From Bradyrhizobium erythrophlei (GTDB lineage: Bacteria > Pseudomonadota > Alphaproteobacteria > Rhizobiales > Xanthobacteraceae), in the NCBI RefSeq assembly GCF_900142985.1, contig NZ_LT670849.1, positions 3,410,001-3,474,000 on the forward strand: 64,000 bases of DNA, given 5' to 3'. A model generated the notes under the pieces. The model was not told the DNA's origin. It ran no database searches and saw nothing but the letters and a program-made list of their open reading frames with translations. A program made the position numbers and the translations under genes. This document shows, piece by piece, positions 1 through 8,654 of the stretch. Within the stretch, counting starts at the first letter, position 1. Each line of letters opens with the position of its first letter.

Positions 1-152
1 CAAATTTCGTCAAAATGGGTGGCGTTTTCCTTGGAACCGCGCGCCGGCAGTCCGTGCACGCGAAAGGTCAAATCACGCACCGGCATACCGATGCAGAGAA
101 TCCGCGGAGGCCGTTTCCCGGTGGCGCGGGGGGGCGAGGAGGCATCGGTCAT
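1..152 (-). CDS. PfkB-family sugar kinase, N-terminal part
   Basis: Only the first 50 codons lie in the window; the gene continues past base 1. It starts at the ATG complementary to 150-152, with a purine-rich AGGGA upstream on the minus strand. After a short Pro/Arg-rich leader the protein reads ILCIGMPVRDLTFRV, the first beta strand and glycine/aspartate turn typical of ribokinase-like (PfkB) ATP-dependent sugar kinases. It lies 73 bases downstream of nudC on the same strand, so it may share that transcript. The substrate cannot be predicted from this fragment. Confidence 0.7.
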   Translation of the reverse strand, partial: MTDASSPPRATGKRPPRILCIGMPVRDLTFRVHGLPARGSKENATHFDEI

Positions 153-225
153 GTCGATTCCCTGCTTGATAACGGGATGTCGTTAAGAACGAAGGCCGTC
201 AGAGCCGGTTCCGGCTGATGGCCCG

Positions 226-1176
226 CTATGCGGGATGATCCGGGCCATCGTGCACCCACCGGCCAAGCAAATGATGGGCAATGGCGAACGGATGCGGGCC
301 GGCGAGCCCTTCCGGATGTTCCCGCCTGATCATCATGGTCGCCTCCGCGCGATCGAACCAGCGTGCATCTTCAAGTTCCGCGTGATCGACAAGGATGTCC
401 TCGTTCAGCGCTCGGGCTGTGCATCCGACCATCAGCGATGACGGATAGGGCCAGGGCTGCGTCATATAGTATTGAACATCGGTGCAGCGGATGCCGGATT
501 CCTCGAAGATTTCGCGGCGAACAGCGTCCTCGATGGTCTCTGCCGCCTCGACGAAGCCGGCCAGGCACGAATACATGCCGGGCAGGAAATGTTTCTGGCG
601 GCCGAGCAGCACCTTGTCGCCCGACGTCACGAGCATGATGACGACCGGATCGGTGCGGGGAAAATGCTCGGTCTTGCAGCTCGGGCAGTCGCGCTTCCAG
701 CCGCCTTCCTTCATCGCGGTGCGGGTGCCGCAGTTGGCGCAGTAGCCGTGCCGCTGATGCCAGTTCACCAGCGATTTTGCCATCGCGATCGCCGATAGCT
801 GATCGGCGGGAACCGCGCCCTGCATCGCCATGCCGCGCAATTCGGTCACGGCGGCATCGTCGCGGGTCAACAGCTGTTCGACGGCGGCCGGCGAAATGCC
901 CATGCCGAAGACAGGCTTCTCGGCGCGCAACCCTAAGAAAACAGTGCCGGGATTGGCGCCGAATTTTGCAGCCTCTTCCAGGCTCAACAAGGCGCGGGGG
1001 CCGGCGGCCTCGCGCCTGACCACAAGCGAGTCGCGATAGACGACATAGGCGCGGGCGTCGGGGTGACTTTCCAGCGCCAGCAGTTTTGCTTCATCGCTGC
1101 GCAAATGCGCGGCGCGATCGAGGATATGTGAGACGAAGCCCGGCTGCCCCAATGGAAAGGAATCGAATGCGTTCAT
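226..1176 (-). CDS. nudC: NAD+/NADH diphosphatase (Nudix hydrolase)
   Basis: Hydrolyses NAD(H) to NMN(H) and AMP; NudC proteins can also remove NAD caps from RNA. At 316 aa it has the full family architecture. A zinc ribbon has Cys146/Cys149 and Cys164/Cys167. A complete Nudix box spans residues 207-229 (GFVEAAE, then REIFEESGI). The QPWPYPSS signature follows at about 240-247 and separates NADH pyrophosphatases from other Nudix enzymes. It starts 13 bases after the HIT gene ends, so the two are probably cotranscribed. An inverted repeat (AGCCGG/CCGGCT, 203-216) lies just past the stop and could be a weak terminator. Confidence 0.95.
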   Translation of the reverse strand: MNAFDSFPLGQPGFVSHILDRAAHLRSDEAKLLALESHPDARAYVVYRDSLVVRREAAGPRALLSLEEAAKFGANPGTVFLGLRAEKPVFGMGISPAAVEQLLTRDDAAVTELRGMAMQGAVPADQLSAIAMAKSLVNWHQRHGYCANCGTRTAMKEGGWKRDCPSCKTEHFPRTDPVVIMLVTSGDKVLLGRQKHFLPGMYSCLAGFVEAAETIEDAVRREIFEESGIRCTDVQYYMTQPWPYPSSLMVGCTARALNEDILVDHAELEDARWFDRAEATMMIRREHPEGLAGPHPFAIAHHLLGRWVHDGPDHPA

Positions 1177-1189
1177 GTGTCTCTAGTTT

Positions 1190-1645
1190 CTAACCAAGCC
1201 ATATTCTGCGGCGTAATGCGCTGGCAAAACGCTGAACTTCTTCCGCGTCATGCGCCAGCGGCGGCATCACGCCCCAGACCGGCCGCGGCCATGCGGCATC
1301 GCTCGAACGTCGCGCGATGATGTGCACGTGCAATTGGGGAACCACGTTGCCGAGCGCTGCGATATTCAGTTTCTCGCATTTGGTGATTTCTTTCAATGCA
1401 CGCGCAACGCGGGAAATCTCGGTCATCAACTGCGCCTGCTCGACCTCGGTGAGGTCGATAATTTCGACAATCTCCGGCCTCCGCGGTATCAGCAACAGCC
1501 AGGGATAATGCGCGTCCTTGATGACGAGCACACGGCTGAGCGGCAGGTCGCCGATATCGATGGTATCTTCCTTCAGCCGCGGATGCAGCGACCATGCGGA
1601 TTCTTCGGGGGCCATGGATGTTTCCGGGAAGCCAAGATCCTGCAA
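1190..1645 (-). CDS. HIT-domain nucleotide hydrolase/transferase
   Basis: A 151-aa histidine-triad protein, full length for a bacterial HIT protein. These enzymes cleave nucleotide phosphoramidates or dinucleoside polyphosphates. The active-site segment VVPQLHVHIIARR lies at residues 102-114. The first histidine of the classical HxHxHxx triad is Gln (Q104-L-H106-V-H108). I recall this variant from related proteobacterial HIT proteins, so it is probably a subfamily feature. It is followed closely by nudC, another nucleotide pyrophosphate hydrolase, which suggests a nucleotide-sanitising operon. The specific substrate is unknown. Confidence 0.9.
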   Translation of the reverse strand: MQDLGFPETSMAPEESAWSLHPRLKEDTIDIGDLPLSRVLVIKDAHYPWLLLIPRRPEIVEIIDLTEVEQAQLMTEISRVARALKEITKCEKLNIAALGNVVPQLHVHIIARRSSDAAWPRPVWGVMPPLAHDAEEVQRFASALRRRIWLG

Positions 1646-1727
1646 CTAATGCCTTATCCGTGATTCTGCACAAGTGGCGCAAACCGGGCGTACCGGCTTG
1701 CTTTCCGCGCCATTTGGCCCCAAATAG

Positions 1728-1832
1728 GGGCCGGGAGATTGGCGGTGGACGAGCCACTCGCCAACCGGGTCAGGTCCGGAAGGAAGCAGCCCTAACGAGG
1801 TCCGGATCGGGTCGCTCGTCAGTCTCCTACCT
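1728..1832 (+). ncRNA. ffs: signal recognition particle RNA, small bacterial type
   Basis: The diagnostic SRP domain IV apical sequence GGTCAGGTCCGGAAGGAAGC starts near 1768 and is followed by AGCCCTAA. Flanking sequences pair back on each other (GGGAGATT near 1733 with AGTCTCC near 1821), giving the expected long hairpin of about 100 nt. A short T run (TTTT, 1834-1837) follows and fits a terminator. The RNA binds Ffh to target nascent membrane proteins. Its position just upstream of dnaX is common in alphaproteobacteria. The exact ends are estimates. Confidence 0.93.
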
Positions 1833-1887
1833 GTTTTAGCTGTTCCGCAAAGCCAGCTTCGCGAGATTATCAATTGCGGACCAACCG

Positions 1888-3729
1888 ATGAACGATGCTG
1901 GCGCGCCCTTGACCCCTGACGAGTCGGACAATCCCGGACTTGATCTCGGCTCGGCGCAGGCCGCCAAGCCCTACCGCGTGCTGGCGCGGAAATACCGCCC
2001 CGCAGGCTTCGAGGACTTGATCGGCCAGGAGGCCGTGGTGCGCACGGTCTCGAACGCGTTCGAAACTGGCCGCATTCCCCAAGCCTGGATCCTGACCGGG
2101 GTTCGCGGTGTCGGCAAAACCACCACGGCGCGGATTCTGGCGCGGGCGCTGAATTACGAACTGCCGGACGGATCGGTGAAGGGACCGACCATCCATATGC
2201 CGAAGCTCGGGGTGCATTGCCAGGCGATCATGGAAAGCCGGCACATGGACGTGCTGGAAATGGACGCCGCATCCCACACCGGCGTCGACGACGTGCGCCA
2301 GATCAATGACAGCGTGCGTTATGCGCCGGCGAGCGCGCGCTACAAGGTCTACATCATCGACGAAGTCCATATGCTCTCGACCGCAGCCTTCAACGCGTTT
2401 CTGAAAACGCTGGAAGAGCCGCCGGAGCACGCAAAGTTCGTTTTCGCCACCACCGAAATCCGGAAAGTTCCGGTCACGGTGCTGTCGCGCTGCCAGCGCT
2501 TCGACCTGCGCCGGGTCGAGGCGGATGTGCTGATGGCCCATCTCGCCAACATCGCGTCGAAAGAGGGCGTCGAGGCCGAGCCCGAGGCGCTTGGTATCAT
2601 CGCGCGTGCGGCCGAAGGCTCGGTGCGGGACTCGCTGTCGCTGCTCGATCAGGCGATCGCGCATGCGGCGGGTCCGGTGCGCGCCGACGCCGTGCGGCAG
2701 ATGCTGGGGCTTGCGGATCGCACGCGCGTGATCGATCTGTTCGAGAGCCTGGTTCGCGGTGACATCGCCAGCGCCTTCAAGGAATTCCGCGAACAATACG
2801 ACACCGGCGCCGATCCGGTCGTGGTGCTGTCGGACCTCGCCGAATTCGTCAACTTCGTCACCCGCGTCAAGATCGTGCCGGCGATCGCCGACAACGTCGC
2901 GTTTGGTGAAACCGAGCGCAAACGCGCGCGGGATTTCGCAACGAAGATTTCCATGCGGGTGCTGTCGCGGATGTGGCAGATGCTGCTCAAGGGCACCGCC
3001 GAGGTGCGCGACGCCACGCGTCCCGCGGCTGCCGCGGAAATGGTGCTGGTGCGCATCGCCTATGTGGCGGACATGCCGACGCCGGATGAGGCGATCCGGA
3101 TGATCGAGCAGGGCGGCGGTGCGTCGCCGGCTGCGGTGGGAAATGCTGCTCCGCGCCCGGCTCCGGCCGCGCCGGCGTCAACGCTGTCATCCTCGCCAGT
3201 GCGGTCCGCTCCTGCACCGCGTGCGAACGCGGAGCCAGCGATGCGGCCGCAAATGACGGCGCCATCGCCCGAGGCTCAAGCCGCGCCAACTGTCCGGGTC
3301 GCGAGCTTTCCGGAACTCGTGGCGCTCGCAGGCGAAAAGCGCGATCTGATGACCAAGGGAGCGTTAGAGGCCGACGTGCGGCTCATTCGCTTCGAGGACG
3401 GTCGGCTTGAGGTCGCGCTGGAACGCCACGCCCAACGCACGCTGATCAACGACCTTTCGCGCAAACTGGAGCTGTGGACGGGCCGGCGCTGGACCGTGGT
3501 GGTGTCCAACGAAGCCGGACAGCCGACGCTGCGCTCGCAAAGCGAAGCCGCGAAAAACAAGCGCGAGCGCGCTGCCGAAACCGATCCAAGGGTAAGGGAA
3601 GTGCTGGCGCGATTCCCCGGTGCGAAAGTCGTCGAGGTGCGCCACCTTGCCGCCGAGCCGCCGGAATCCCATGCTGATAGTGATGATGGCGATGACCCCG
3701 CCGATAGCGTCGACGGCGACGACGCGTAA
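1888..3729 (+). CDS. dnaX: DNA polymerase III subunit gamma/tau
   Basis: AAA+ clamp-loader subunit that opens the beta clamp and couples polymerase to helicase. The 613-aa protein has Walker [10 protein letters not shown] (71-79), Walker B DEVH (158-161) and the SRC arginine-finger motif (200-202). An Ala/Pro-rich linker follows (about 410-470), then a tau-type C-terminal domain with an acidic tail. Between Walker A and Walker B, where E. coli DnaX has a four-cysteine zinc module, only Cys111 remains. The start is the first ATG after the SRP RNA gene; its ribosome-binding site is weak. It heads a dnaX-ybaB-recR operon with a 20-base gap to ybaB. Confidence 0.96.
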   Translation: MNDAGAPLTPDESDNPGLDLGSAQAAKPYRVLARKYRPAGFEDLIGQEAVVRTVSNAFETGRIPQAWILTGVRGVGKTTTARILARALNYELPDGSVKGPTIHMPKLGVHCQAIMESRHMDVLEMDAASHTGVDDVRQINDSVRYAPASARYKVYIIDEVHMLSTAAFNAFLKTLEEPPEHAKFVFATTEIRKVPVTVLSRCQRFDLRRVEADVLMAHLANIASKEGVEAEPEALGIIARAAEGSVRDSLSLLDQAIAHAAGPVRADAVRQMLGLADRTRVIDLFESLVRGDIASAFKEFREQYDTGADPVVVLSDLAEFVNFVTRVKIVPAIADNVAFGETERKRARDFATKISMRVLSRMWQMLLKGTAEVRDATRPAAAAEMVLVRIAYVADMPTPDEAIRMIEQGGGASPAAVGNAAPRPAPAAPASTLSSSPVRSAPAPRANAEPAMRPQMTAPSPEAQAAPTVRVASFPELVALAGEKRDLMTKGALEADVRLIRFEDGRLEVALERHAQRTLINDLSRKLELWTGRRWTVVVSNEAGQPTLRSQSEAAKNKRERAAETDPRVREVLARFPGAKVVEVRHLAAEPPESHADSDDGDDPADSVDGDDA

Positions 3730-3749
3730 GGATTTCAAAAGGAACGTCG

Positions 3750-4070
3750 ATGGCTGACTTTCTCGGCATGATGAAGCAGGCGGCGCAACTGCAATCGAAG
3801 ATGCAGGCGATGCAGGAGGAACTCGGCCAGGTCGAGGTCGAAGGCATTTCCGGCGGCGGTCTGGTCAGCGTGCGGATGACTGCGAAGATGGAGGTCAAGG
3901 CCGTCAAGATCGATCCGTCCCTGATCAAGGCGGAGGAGCGCGAAATCCTCGAGGATCTGCTCGTGACCGCGCATGGCGACGCGCGGCGCAAGGCGGAAAT
4001 TGCCATGCAGGAAAAGATGCAGGCGCTGACCGGCGGTCTCGGTTTGCCGCCCGGCCTCGGTCTTGGTTAG
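3750..4070 (+). CDS. ybaB: YbaB/EbfC nucleoid-associated protein
   Basis: A 106-aa protein of the YbaB/EbfC family, small dimeric DNA-binding proteins that shape the nucleoid. The N-terminal helix is Met/Gln-rich ([19 protein letters not shown]), followed by the family's beta sheet ([14 protein letters not shown]) and a C-terminal helix, with a Gly/Leu-rich tail. Length and position between dnaX and recR are canonical. AAAGGA precedes the ATG. Two tandem hairpin repeats separate it from recR, which is unusual for this normally tight operon. Confidence 0.95.
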   Translation: MADFLGMMKQAAQLQSKMQAMQEELGQVEVEGISGGGLVSVRMTAKMEVKAVKIDPSLIKAEEREILEDLLVTAHGDARRKAEIAMQEKMQALTGGLGLPPGLGLG

Positions 4071-4081
4071 GGAAGTATCGG

Positions 4082-4160
4082 CTGGTGGAGTGGGTTTGAC
4101 ATTCGCGTTCAAACCCAGCCGCGAATTCGTAAAGCGAATGTCAAACCCAAACTCCACTAG
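4082..4160. repeat. palindromic hairpin repeat A1 (CTGGTGG...CCACTAG)
   Basis: A long imperfect inverted repeat. The left arm (4082-4106) ends GGGTTTGACATTCGC and the right arm (4134-4160) begins GCGAATGTCAAACCC. The termini are CTGGTGGAG and CTCCACTAG. It is the first of two adjacent hairpins between ybaB and recR; related pairs or singles lie at 12587-12754 and 56107-56181. Confidence 0.85.
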
Positions 4161-4174
4161 ATATTCTATGTTTT

Positions 4175-4250
4175 CTAGTGGTCCTTTGATTCTAACATTC
4201 GCAAAGGTACCCGCCGCAACAGGTAGCGAATGTTAGAATCGGACCACTAG
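4175..4250. repeat. palindromic hairpin repeat A2 (CTAGTGG...CCACTAG)
   Basis: The left arm CTAGTGGTCC...GATTCTAACATTCGC (4175-4202) pairs with GCGAATGTTAGAATCGGACCACTAG-type sequence at 4226-4250, apart from a short bulge in the left arm. The loop is about 23 bases. It ends 3 bases before the recR start codon, so it sits exactly where it could affect recR translation. The arm TTCTAACATT.GC recurs in the single copy near 56107. Confidence 0.85.
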
Positions 4251-4253
4251 CCT

Positions 4254-4859
4254 ATGGCCTCTGCGGTTGCCGGCCCCGAAATCGAACGCTTGATCCAGCT
4301 ATTGGCGCGGTTGCCCGGACTGGGACCGCGCTCGGCGCGGCGCGCGGCACTGCATCTGATCAAGAAGCGCGAGGCGCTGATGACGCCGCTGTCCTCAGCG
4401 CTTCAGGTGGCAATTGGTAAAATTCAGGTCTGCAAGACCTGCGGCAACATCGACACGCAAAACCCCTGCACGGTGTGTACCGATCCCAGGCGCGACCAGT
4501 CGATCATCGTCGTGGTCGCCGACGTTGCCGATCTCTGGGCGCTGGAGCGGGCGAACGCCTCCAATGGTCTCTATCACGTGCTTGGCGCGACGCTGTCGCC
4601 GCTCGATGGCGTCGGCCCGCAGGATCTCACGATCGACGCACTGGTCAAACGTGCGCACGAGCCGCAGGTGGGTGAAATCATCCTGGCGCTGAATGCGACC
4701 GTCGACGGCCAGACCACCGCGCACTACATCACCGACCTCTTGCAGGAAGCCAATGTCAGGGTCACGCGATTGGCCCATGGCGTGCCGGTCGGCGGCGAAC
4801 TCGATTATCTCGACGAGGGAACGTTATCCGCGGCGATGCGGCAGCGAACCCTGTTTTAG
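4254..4859 (+). CDS. recR: recombination mediator RecR
   Basis: 201-aa RecR, which with RecF/RecO helps load RecA on gapped DNA. An N-terminal helix-hairpin-helix ([19 protein letters not shown]) is followed by a C4 zinc finger (Cys60, Cys63, Cys72, Cys75) and a Toprim domain starting [15 protein letters not shown] (about 84-98). The C-terminal Walker-B-like region is present and the length is normal. The ATG at 4254 lies directly after hairpin repeat A2, leaving no clear Shine-Dalgarno outside the hairpin. Confidence 0.95.
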   Translation: MASAVAGPEIERLIQLLARLPGLGPRSARRAALHLIKKREALMTPLSSALQVAIGKIQVCKTCGNIDTQNPCTVCTDPRRDQSIIVVVADVADLWALERANASNGLYHVLGATLSPLDGVGPQDLTIDALVKRAHEPQVGEIILALNATVDGQTTAHYITDLLQEANVRVTRLAHGVPVGGELDYLDEGTLSAAMRQRTLF

Positions 4860-4882
4860 CCAAAACCACGGAAATTGGTGAA

Positions 4883-5329
4883 ATGACGAAACGAGGATTC
4901 GGCAAACGACTGGCTTTGGGTGCAGCGATGGCAGCGGCATTGACGTTGCCGGGCTTGCACGCACAACAGCAGGATCAGCCCGTCACCGAAGGCAGCAACA
5001 AGGCCGGCACCTTGATCAAGGCCGGCGACATCCTGTCGGGCGAGCTCAATGCGCTTCGCAGCCGGGGTGGCAAGAAGGGCAAGCCAGCGGCGACCTATCA
5101 ACTCACCAGCCAGCCGCATCGTTTGCCGCCGCCCGGCGGCCTATGCGGGCTTGAGACCGGCCCCGAGACGTTTCAGATCGTCACCAGCGGCGACGCCGAT
5201 ATCGCCAAGCTGAAAGGATTCGTCGGCAAGGAAATCTCGCTCCGGGTGGACGAAGTTGCCTGTGCCGAAGCTGCCGGACAGATGAGCGAGGCGATCGTCA
5301 CCAAGTGGAGCGTGGTGAGCAAGCACTAG
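4883..5329 (+). CDS. secreted hypothetical protein
   Basis: A 148-aa protein of unknown function. Residues 1-30 look like a signal peptide: KRGFGKR, a hydrophobic ALGAAMAAALTLPG stretch, then LHAQQ, consistent with cleavage after HA. The mature part is predicted soluble and has two cysteines (one in GGLCGLETG, one near VDEVACAE) that could form a periplasmic disulfide. It starts 23 bases after recR, so cotranscription is plausible. Its stop overlaps the convergent AmpG-like gene by 4 bases. I do not recognise a named domain. Confidence 0.75.
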   Translation: MTKRGFGKRLALGAAMAAALTLPGLHAQQQDQPVTEGSNKAGTLIKAGDILSGELNALRSRGGKKGKPAATYQLTSQPHRLPPPGGLCGLETGPETFQIVTSGDADIAKLKGFVGKEISLRVDEVACAEAAGQMSEAIVTKWSVVSKH

Positions 5330-6696
5330 ACCTTGATCGGGCCAAGCGCCTCGAAATGTCCGCGCCGCTGCAAGTATGTGAGCAGCAACAGGCTCGGGAC
5401 CGCGACCACGACGCAGATCGCAAAGAACAGCGGCCATCCGGTCGCTTTCGCCACATAGCCCGCGCCGGATGAGAGATAGGTGCGCCCGACGGCGGCAAGT
5501 GCTGTGAGCAGCGCATATTGGGTCGCGGTGTGCAGCGGATTCCGGCACAGCGCTGAGAGGTAGGCGACAAAGATCACGGTGCCGATGGCACTGGTGAAGT
5601 TTTCAGCCGTGATCGCCAGCACCAGAGCCCACTGGTTGACGCCGACGATCGCGAGCCACGAGAAAGAAAGGTTGGCGACCGCCTGGAGCACACCGCCGAT
5701 CCACAGGCTTGCGGCCAGCGAATAGCGCCGCGCCACGAACCCGCCGGCAAAGCCGCCGATCAACGTCGCGGCAAGCCCGACGCCTTTGACAATGGCGGCG
5801 TAATCGTTGCGGGAAAAGCCGAGATCGATCACGAACGGCGCGGTCATCGAACCGGAAAACGCGTCGGTGAACTTGAACAGCACCACGAACGCCAGCGCCG
5901 CAAGCGCATCCTGGCGCAGAAGGAATTCGGAGAACGCGCCGGTCGCGGCATGGAGGACGCGCGTGAACGCGGTCTGGGTGCTGGTCGCGGCGTCCGCGCG
6001 AACGGATGGTTCCGGCTCGGTGGCCGCGAGTGCGGTCACGGTCCCGATCAGGACCAGTGCGGCCATGGTCACATAGCCCCACATCCAGGCCGAGGTACGC
6101 GTGATGCCTGCGCCTTCATAGGCGCTGACAAGAAACAGCGCGCCGGCGGTCGAGACCAGCATGCCGATGCGGTAGGCTGCAACATAGGCGGCCATGCCGG
6201 CGGCCTGCTCGCTTTCGGGCAGGCTTTCGACGCGAAAGGCATCGACGACGATGTCTTGCGTCGACGACATCGCCGCCACCAGCAGCGCGGCGAATGCGAC
6301 GAAGGCGGCCGATCGCGCGGGGTCGGTCAGCGCCAGCAGCAGGATCGAGCCGATCAGCAGAAGTTGGGACACCAACAGCCAGCCGCGGCGGCGTCCGAAT
6401 GCATGGGTGAAGAACGGCACGTGCAGGGCGTCGACCAGCGGCGCCCAGAGGAATTTCAAGGTATAGGGCGTGCCGACCAGCGCAAACAGCCCGATGGTGC
6501 CGAGATCGACGCCGGCCTCGCGCATCCAGATCAGAAGCGTCGATCCCGACAGCGCCAGCGGCAGGCCGGACGAAAAGCCGAGAAACAGCACAATCAGTAC
6601 GCGGGGCTGCAGGTAGACGGCGAGGCCATCGCGCCAGGAGGAGGGCGTGTCGGCGGATGATGAGGGCGCCTGTGATGCGGTGTCCGGGGCTGTCAT
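5326..6696 (-). CDS. AmpG-like muropeptide MFS permease
   Basis: A 456-aa major facilitator with about 12 to 14 hydrophobic segments. The opening YLQPRVLIVLFLGFSSGLPL and the TPYTLKFLWAPLVD segment are characteristic of AmpG family permeases, which import anhydro-muropeptides for cell-wall recycling. A Ser/Pro-rich cytoplasmic leader of about 20 residues precedes the first membrane segment. It is convergent with the secreted hypothetical gene and lies just downstream of rmuC on the same strand. Substrate is inferred from family resemblance; other AmpG/acetyl-CoA-type transporters are an alternative. Confidence 0.82.
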   Translation of the reverse strand: MTAPDTASQAPSSSADTPSSWRDGLAVYLQPRVLIVLFLGFSSGLPLALSGSTLLIWMREAGVDLGTIGLFALVGTPYTLKFLWAPLVDALHVPFFTHAFGRRRGWLLVSQLLLIGSILLLALTDPARSAAFVAFAALLVAAMSSTQDIVVDAFRVESLPESEQAAGMAAYVAAYRIGMLVSTAGALFLVSAYEGAGITRTSAWMWGYVTMAALVLIGTVTALAATEPEPSVRADAATSTQTAFTRVLHAATGAFSEFLLRQDALAALAFVVLFKFTDAFSGSMTAPFVIDLGFSRNDYAAIVKGVGLAATLIGGFAGGFVARRYSLAASLWIGGVLQAVANLSFSWLAIVGVNQWALVLAITAENFTSAIGTVIFVAYLSALCRNPLHTATQYALLTALAAVGRTYLSSGAGYVAKATGWPLFFAICVVVAVPSLLLLTYLQRRGHFEALGPIKV

Positions 6697-6744
6697 GCCG
6701 CGGTGTTAGCAGATTCTGGCTGGCGGTGTGCGGCGAGGTGAAGG

Positions 6745-7950
6745 CTACTCCCCCGCCTGCAACTTGCGGGGCAACGGAAACAGTTCGGGCGTGCCCGGCT
6801 TGACGAGACGCGGCGGCTCGGGGGGCGCATCCTTGCTGAAGTCGAGTTCCTCGATCCGGCCGGCGCGCTTTTCGATCTTGTCGGCCGAAATCAGGACTTG
6901 CCGGACGTCCTCGTTGACGTCGGAGAAGTGTTTTTGCAGCTTCAGCACGCGTTCGCGCAGGCGTCCGAGGTCGTCGCCGAGGTTCAGCACTTCGGTGCGG
7001 ATCTGGTCCGCGGCATCGCGCATCCGAGCGTCTTTCAGGATCTGCTGCATCACCTGGATCGCGAGCATCAGGAGCGAGGGCGAGACCAGTACCACGCGGG
7101 CGCGGTAGGCCTTCTGGATCACGTCGTCGAAATGATCGTGGATTTCGGCGTAGACCGATTCCGACGGCACGAACATCAGCGCCGTGTCCTGGGTCTCGCC
7201 GGCGATCAGGTACTTTTCGGCGATGTCGCCGACATGTTTCATGATGTCGCCGCGCAGCCGTTGCGCGGCGATCTTCTTTTCCTCGTCGCTGCGGGCATCG
7301 TGCAGGGCGGTGATCGCTTCCAGCGGGAATTTGGCGTCGATGCAAAGCGGCCGCTGGTCAGGCAGGAACACCACACAATCCGGCCGCTTTCCGGTCGAAA
7401 GCGTGTGCTGGAATTCGTAAGCGCCTTTCGGCATGCCATCCTGGACGATCGCTTCCATCCGCGCCTGACCGAAGGCGCCGCGCGACTGTTTGTTGGCGAG
7501 CACATCGCGCAGCGTCGTCACCTGCGACGTCAGGTCGGTGAGATTCTTGTGCGCATTGTCGATGATGCCGAGCCGTTCGTGCAGCACGCGGAGCGAATCC
7601 ATGGTGTGGCGCGTGGTCTGTTCCATGGATTGGCCGACACGGTGCGTTACCGAATCGAGCCGCTCGGAGACGGCGCGGGCCATTTCGGCCTGCCGTCCGG
7701 CCAGAGCCTGCCCCATGGCGTCGACGCGGCCGGTGGCTTCGCTTTGGGCGCGCAGCATTTCGCTCAGGCGCTCCTCAAGTTCGTCGGCGCGGATCGCCTG
7801 CGCCATCGCCAGCGCGGCCCCGCGGCGGCCGGATCGCGCAACCACGATGGCGATGACAAGGAGCAGGATGAGCGCGAGCACGCCAAAACCGATCAGCGCT
7901 TCGCCGGTGCGGATCGGCATGGCGCCGACCATGAAAAGAATCTCGTTCAT
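6745..7950 (-). CDS. rmuC: DNA recombination protein RmuC
   Basis: RmuC-family protein, about 401 aa, linked to limiting recombination between inverted repeats. A single N-terminal membrane segment (ALIGFGVLALILLLVIAIVV) is followed by a long coiled coil and the nuclease-like RmuC core (RPDCVVFLPDQRPLCIDAKF). The open frame extends upstream to 8052, but those 34 codons are AT-rich, non-conserved and overlap a probable promoter region. I therefore place the start at the ATG at 7948-7950 (MNEILFMVG). It is divergent from def. Confidence 0.9.
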   Translation of the reverse strand: MNEILFMVGAMPIRTGEALIGFGVLALILLLVIAIVVARSGRRGAALAMAQAIRADELEERLSEMLRAQSEATGRVDAMGQALAGRQAEMARAVSERLDSVTHRVGQSMEQTTRHTMDSLRVLHERLGIIDNAHKNLTDLTSQVTTLRDVLANKQSRGAFGQARMEAIVQDGMPKGAYEFQHTLSTGKRPDCVVFLPDQRPLCIDAKFPLEAITALHDARSDEEKKIAAQRLRGDIMKHVGDIAEKYLIAGETQDTALMFVPSESVYAEIHDHFDDVIQKAYRARVVLVSPSLLMLAIQVMQQILKDARMRDAADQIRTEVLNLGDDLGRLRERVLKLQKHFSDVNEDVRQVLISADKIEKRAGRIEELDFSKDAPPEPPRLVKPGTPELFPLPRKLQAGE

Positions 7951-8028
7951 GCCGCTCTTAGTATCCGATTCGGCCTTGAACACGAACGAAGAGGGAACAT
8001 TTATGGTAAATATCGGGTAAATTTTCTT

Positions 8029-8058
8029 GGTTAATGCTTCCCTAACAATCATGGTTAA
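8029..8058. promoter_or_regulatory. candidate CtrA-like sites between rmuC and def
   Basis: In the divergent gap, TTAA-N7-CTAAC lies at 8031-8046, one base from the CtrA consensus TTAA-N7-TTAAC. TTAACCAT on the minus strand lies at 8051-8058. Additional GGTAAA/GGTTAA motifs lie at 8005-8068. CtrA is the cell-cycle regulator of alphaproteobacteria. This is motif matching only. Confidence 0.4.
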
Positions 8059-8121
8059 GAGGGGGTAAACGGCTCTCCCGCCGCATTGACCGCCTGACTT
8101 GATCCCCGTAAATCGCGCGCC

Positions 8122-8649
8122 ATGGCTTTACGACCGATCATCATCCTTCCCGACAAACAGTTGCGGCTGGTCTCCAAGCCGGTGACGAAAGTCACCGACC
8201 AGATCCGAAAACTGGCCGACGACATGTTCGAGACCATGTACGACGCGCCGGGCATCGGGCTCGCCGCGATCCAGGTCGCGCAGCCGTTGCGGCTGATCAC
8301 AATGGACCTTGCCAAGAAAGACGAAGAGGGCGAAGTCAATCCGCAGCCGCGCGTCTTCATCAATCCCGAGATTATTTCGTCCTCGGAAGAGACCTCGATC
8401 TACGAGGAAGGATGTCTCTCGATCCCCGAATATTACGAGGAGGTCGAGCGGCCGGCGAAGGTGCGTGTGCGCTTCACCGATCTCGATGGCAAGGTACACG
8501 AGGAAGATGCGGAAGGGCTTTACGCCACCTGCATCCAGCACGAGATCGACCATCTCAACGGCGTGTTGTTCGTCGACTATCTGTCGAAGCTCAAGCGCGA
8601 CCGCGTGCTGAAGAAGTTCACCAAGGCTGCCAAGCGCGCAGAGGACTAG
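8122..8649 (+). CDS. def: peptide deformylase
   Basis: Removes the N-formyl group from nascent proteins; a metalloenzyme, usually Fe2+. All three family motifs are present in the 175-aa protein: GIGLAAIQ (44-51), EGCLS (96-100, metal ligand Cys98) and QHEIDH (139-144, His140/His144 ligands and catalytic Glu141). It starts at ATG 8122. The stop is followed after 5 bases by fmt, whose product makes the formyl-Met-tRNA substrate chain, the usual def-fmt pairing. Confidence 0.97.
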   Translation: MALRPIIILPDKQLRLVSKPVTKVTDQIRKLADDMFETMYDAPGIGLAAIQVAQPLRLITMDLAKKDEEGEVNPQPRVFINPEIISSSEETSIYEEGCLSIPEYYEEVERPAKVRVRFTDLDGKVHEEDAEGLYATCIQHEIDHLNGVLFVDYLSKLKRDRVLKKFTKAAKRAED

Positions 8650-8654
8650 GGCCG

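Noticed and set aside
1870..2796. A 308-codon open frame on the minus strand opposite dnaX
   Set aside because: Antisense frame inside a confirmed gene; Arg/His-rich composition without domain-like sequence, as expected from GC-rich codon shadowing.
6898..8034. A 378-codon plus-strand frame opposite rmuC
   Set aside because: Shadow of a well-identified gene; no recognisable motif.
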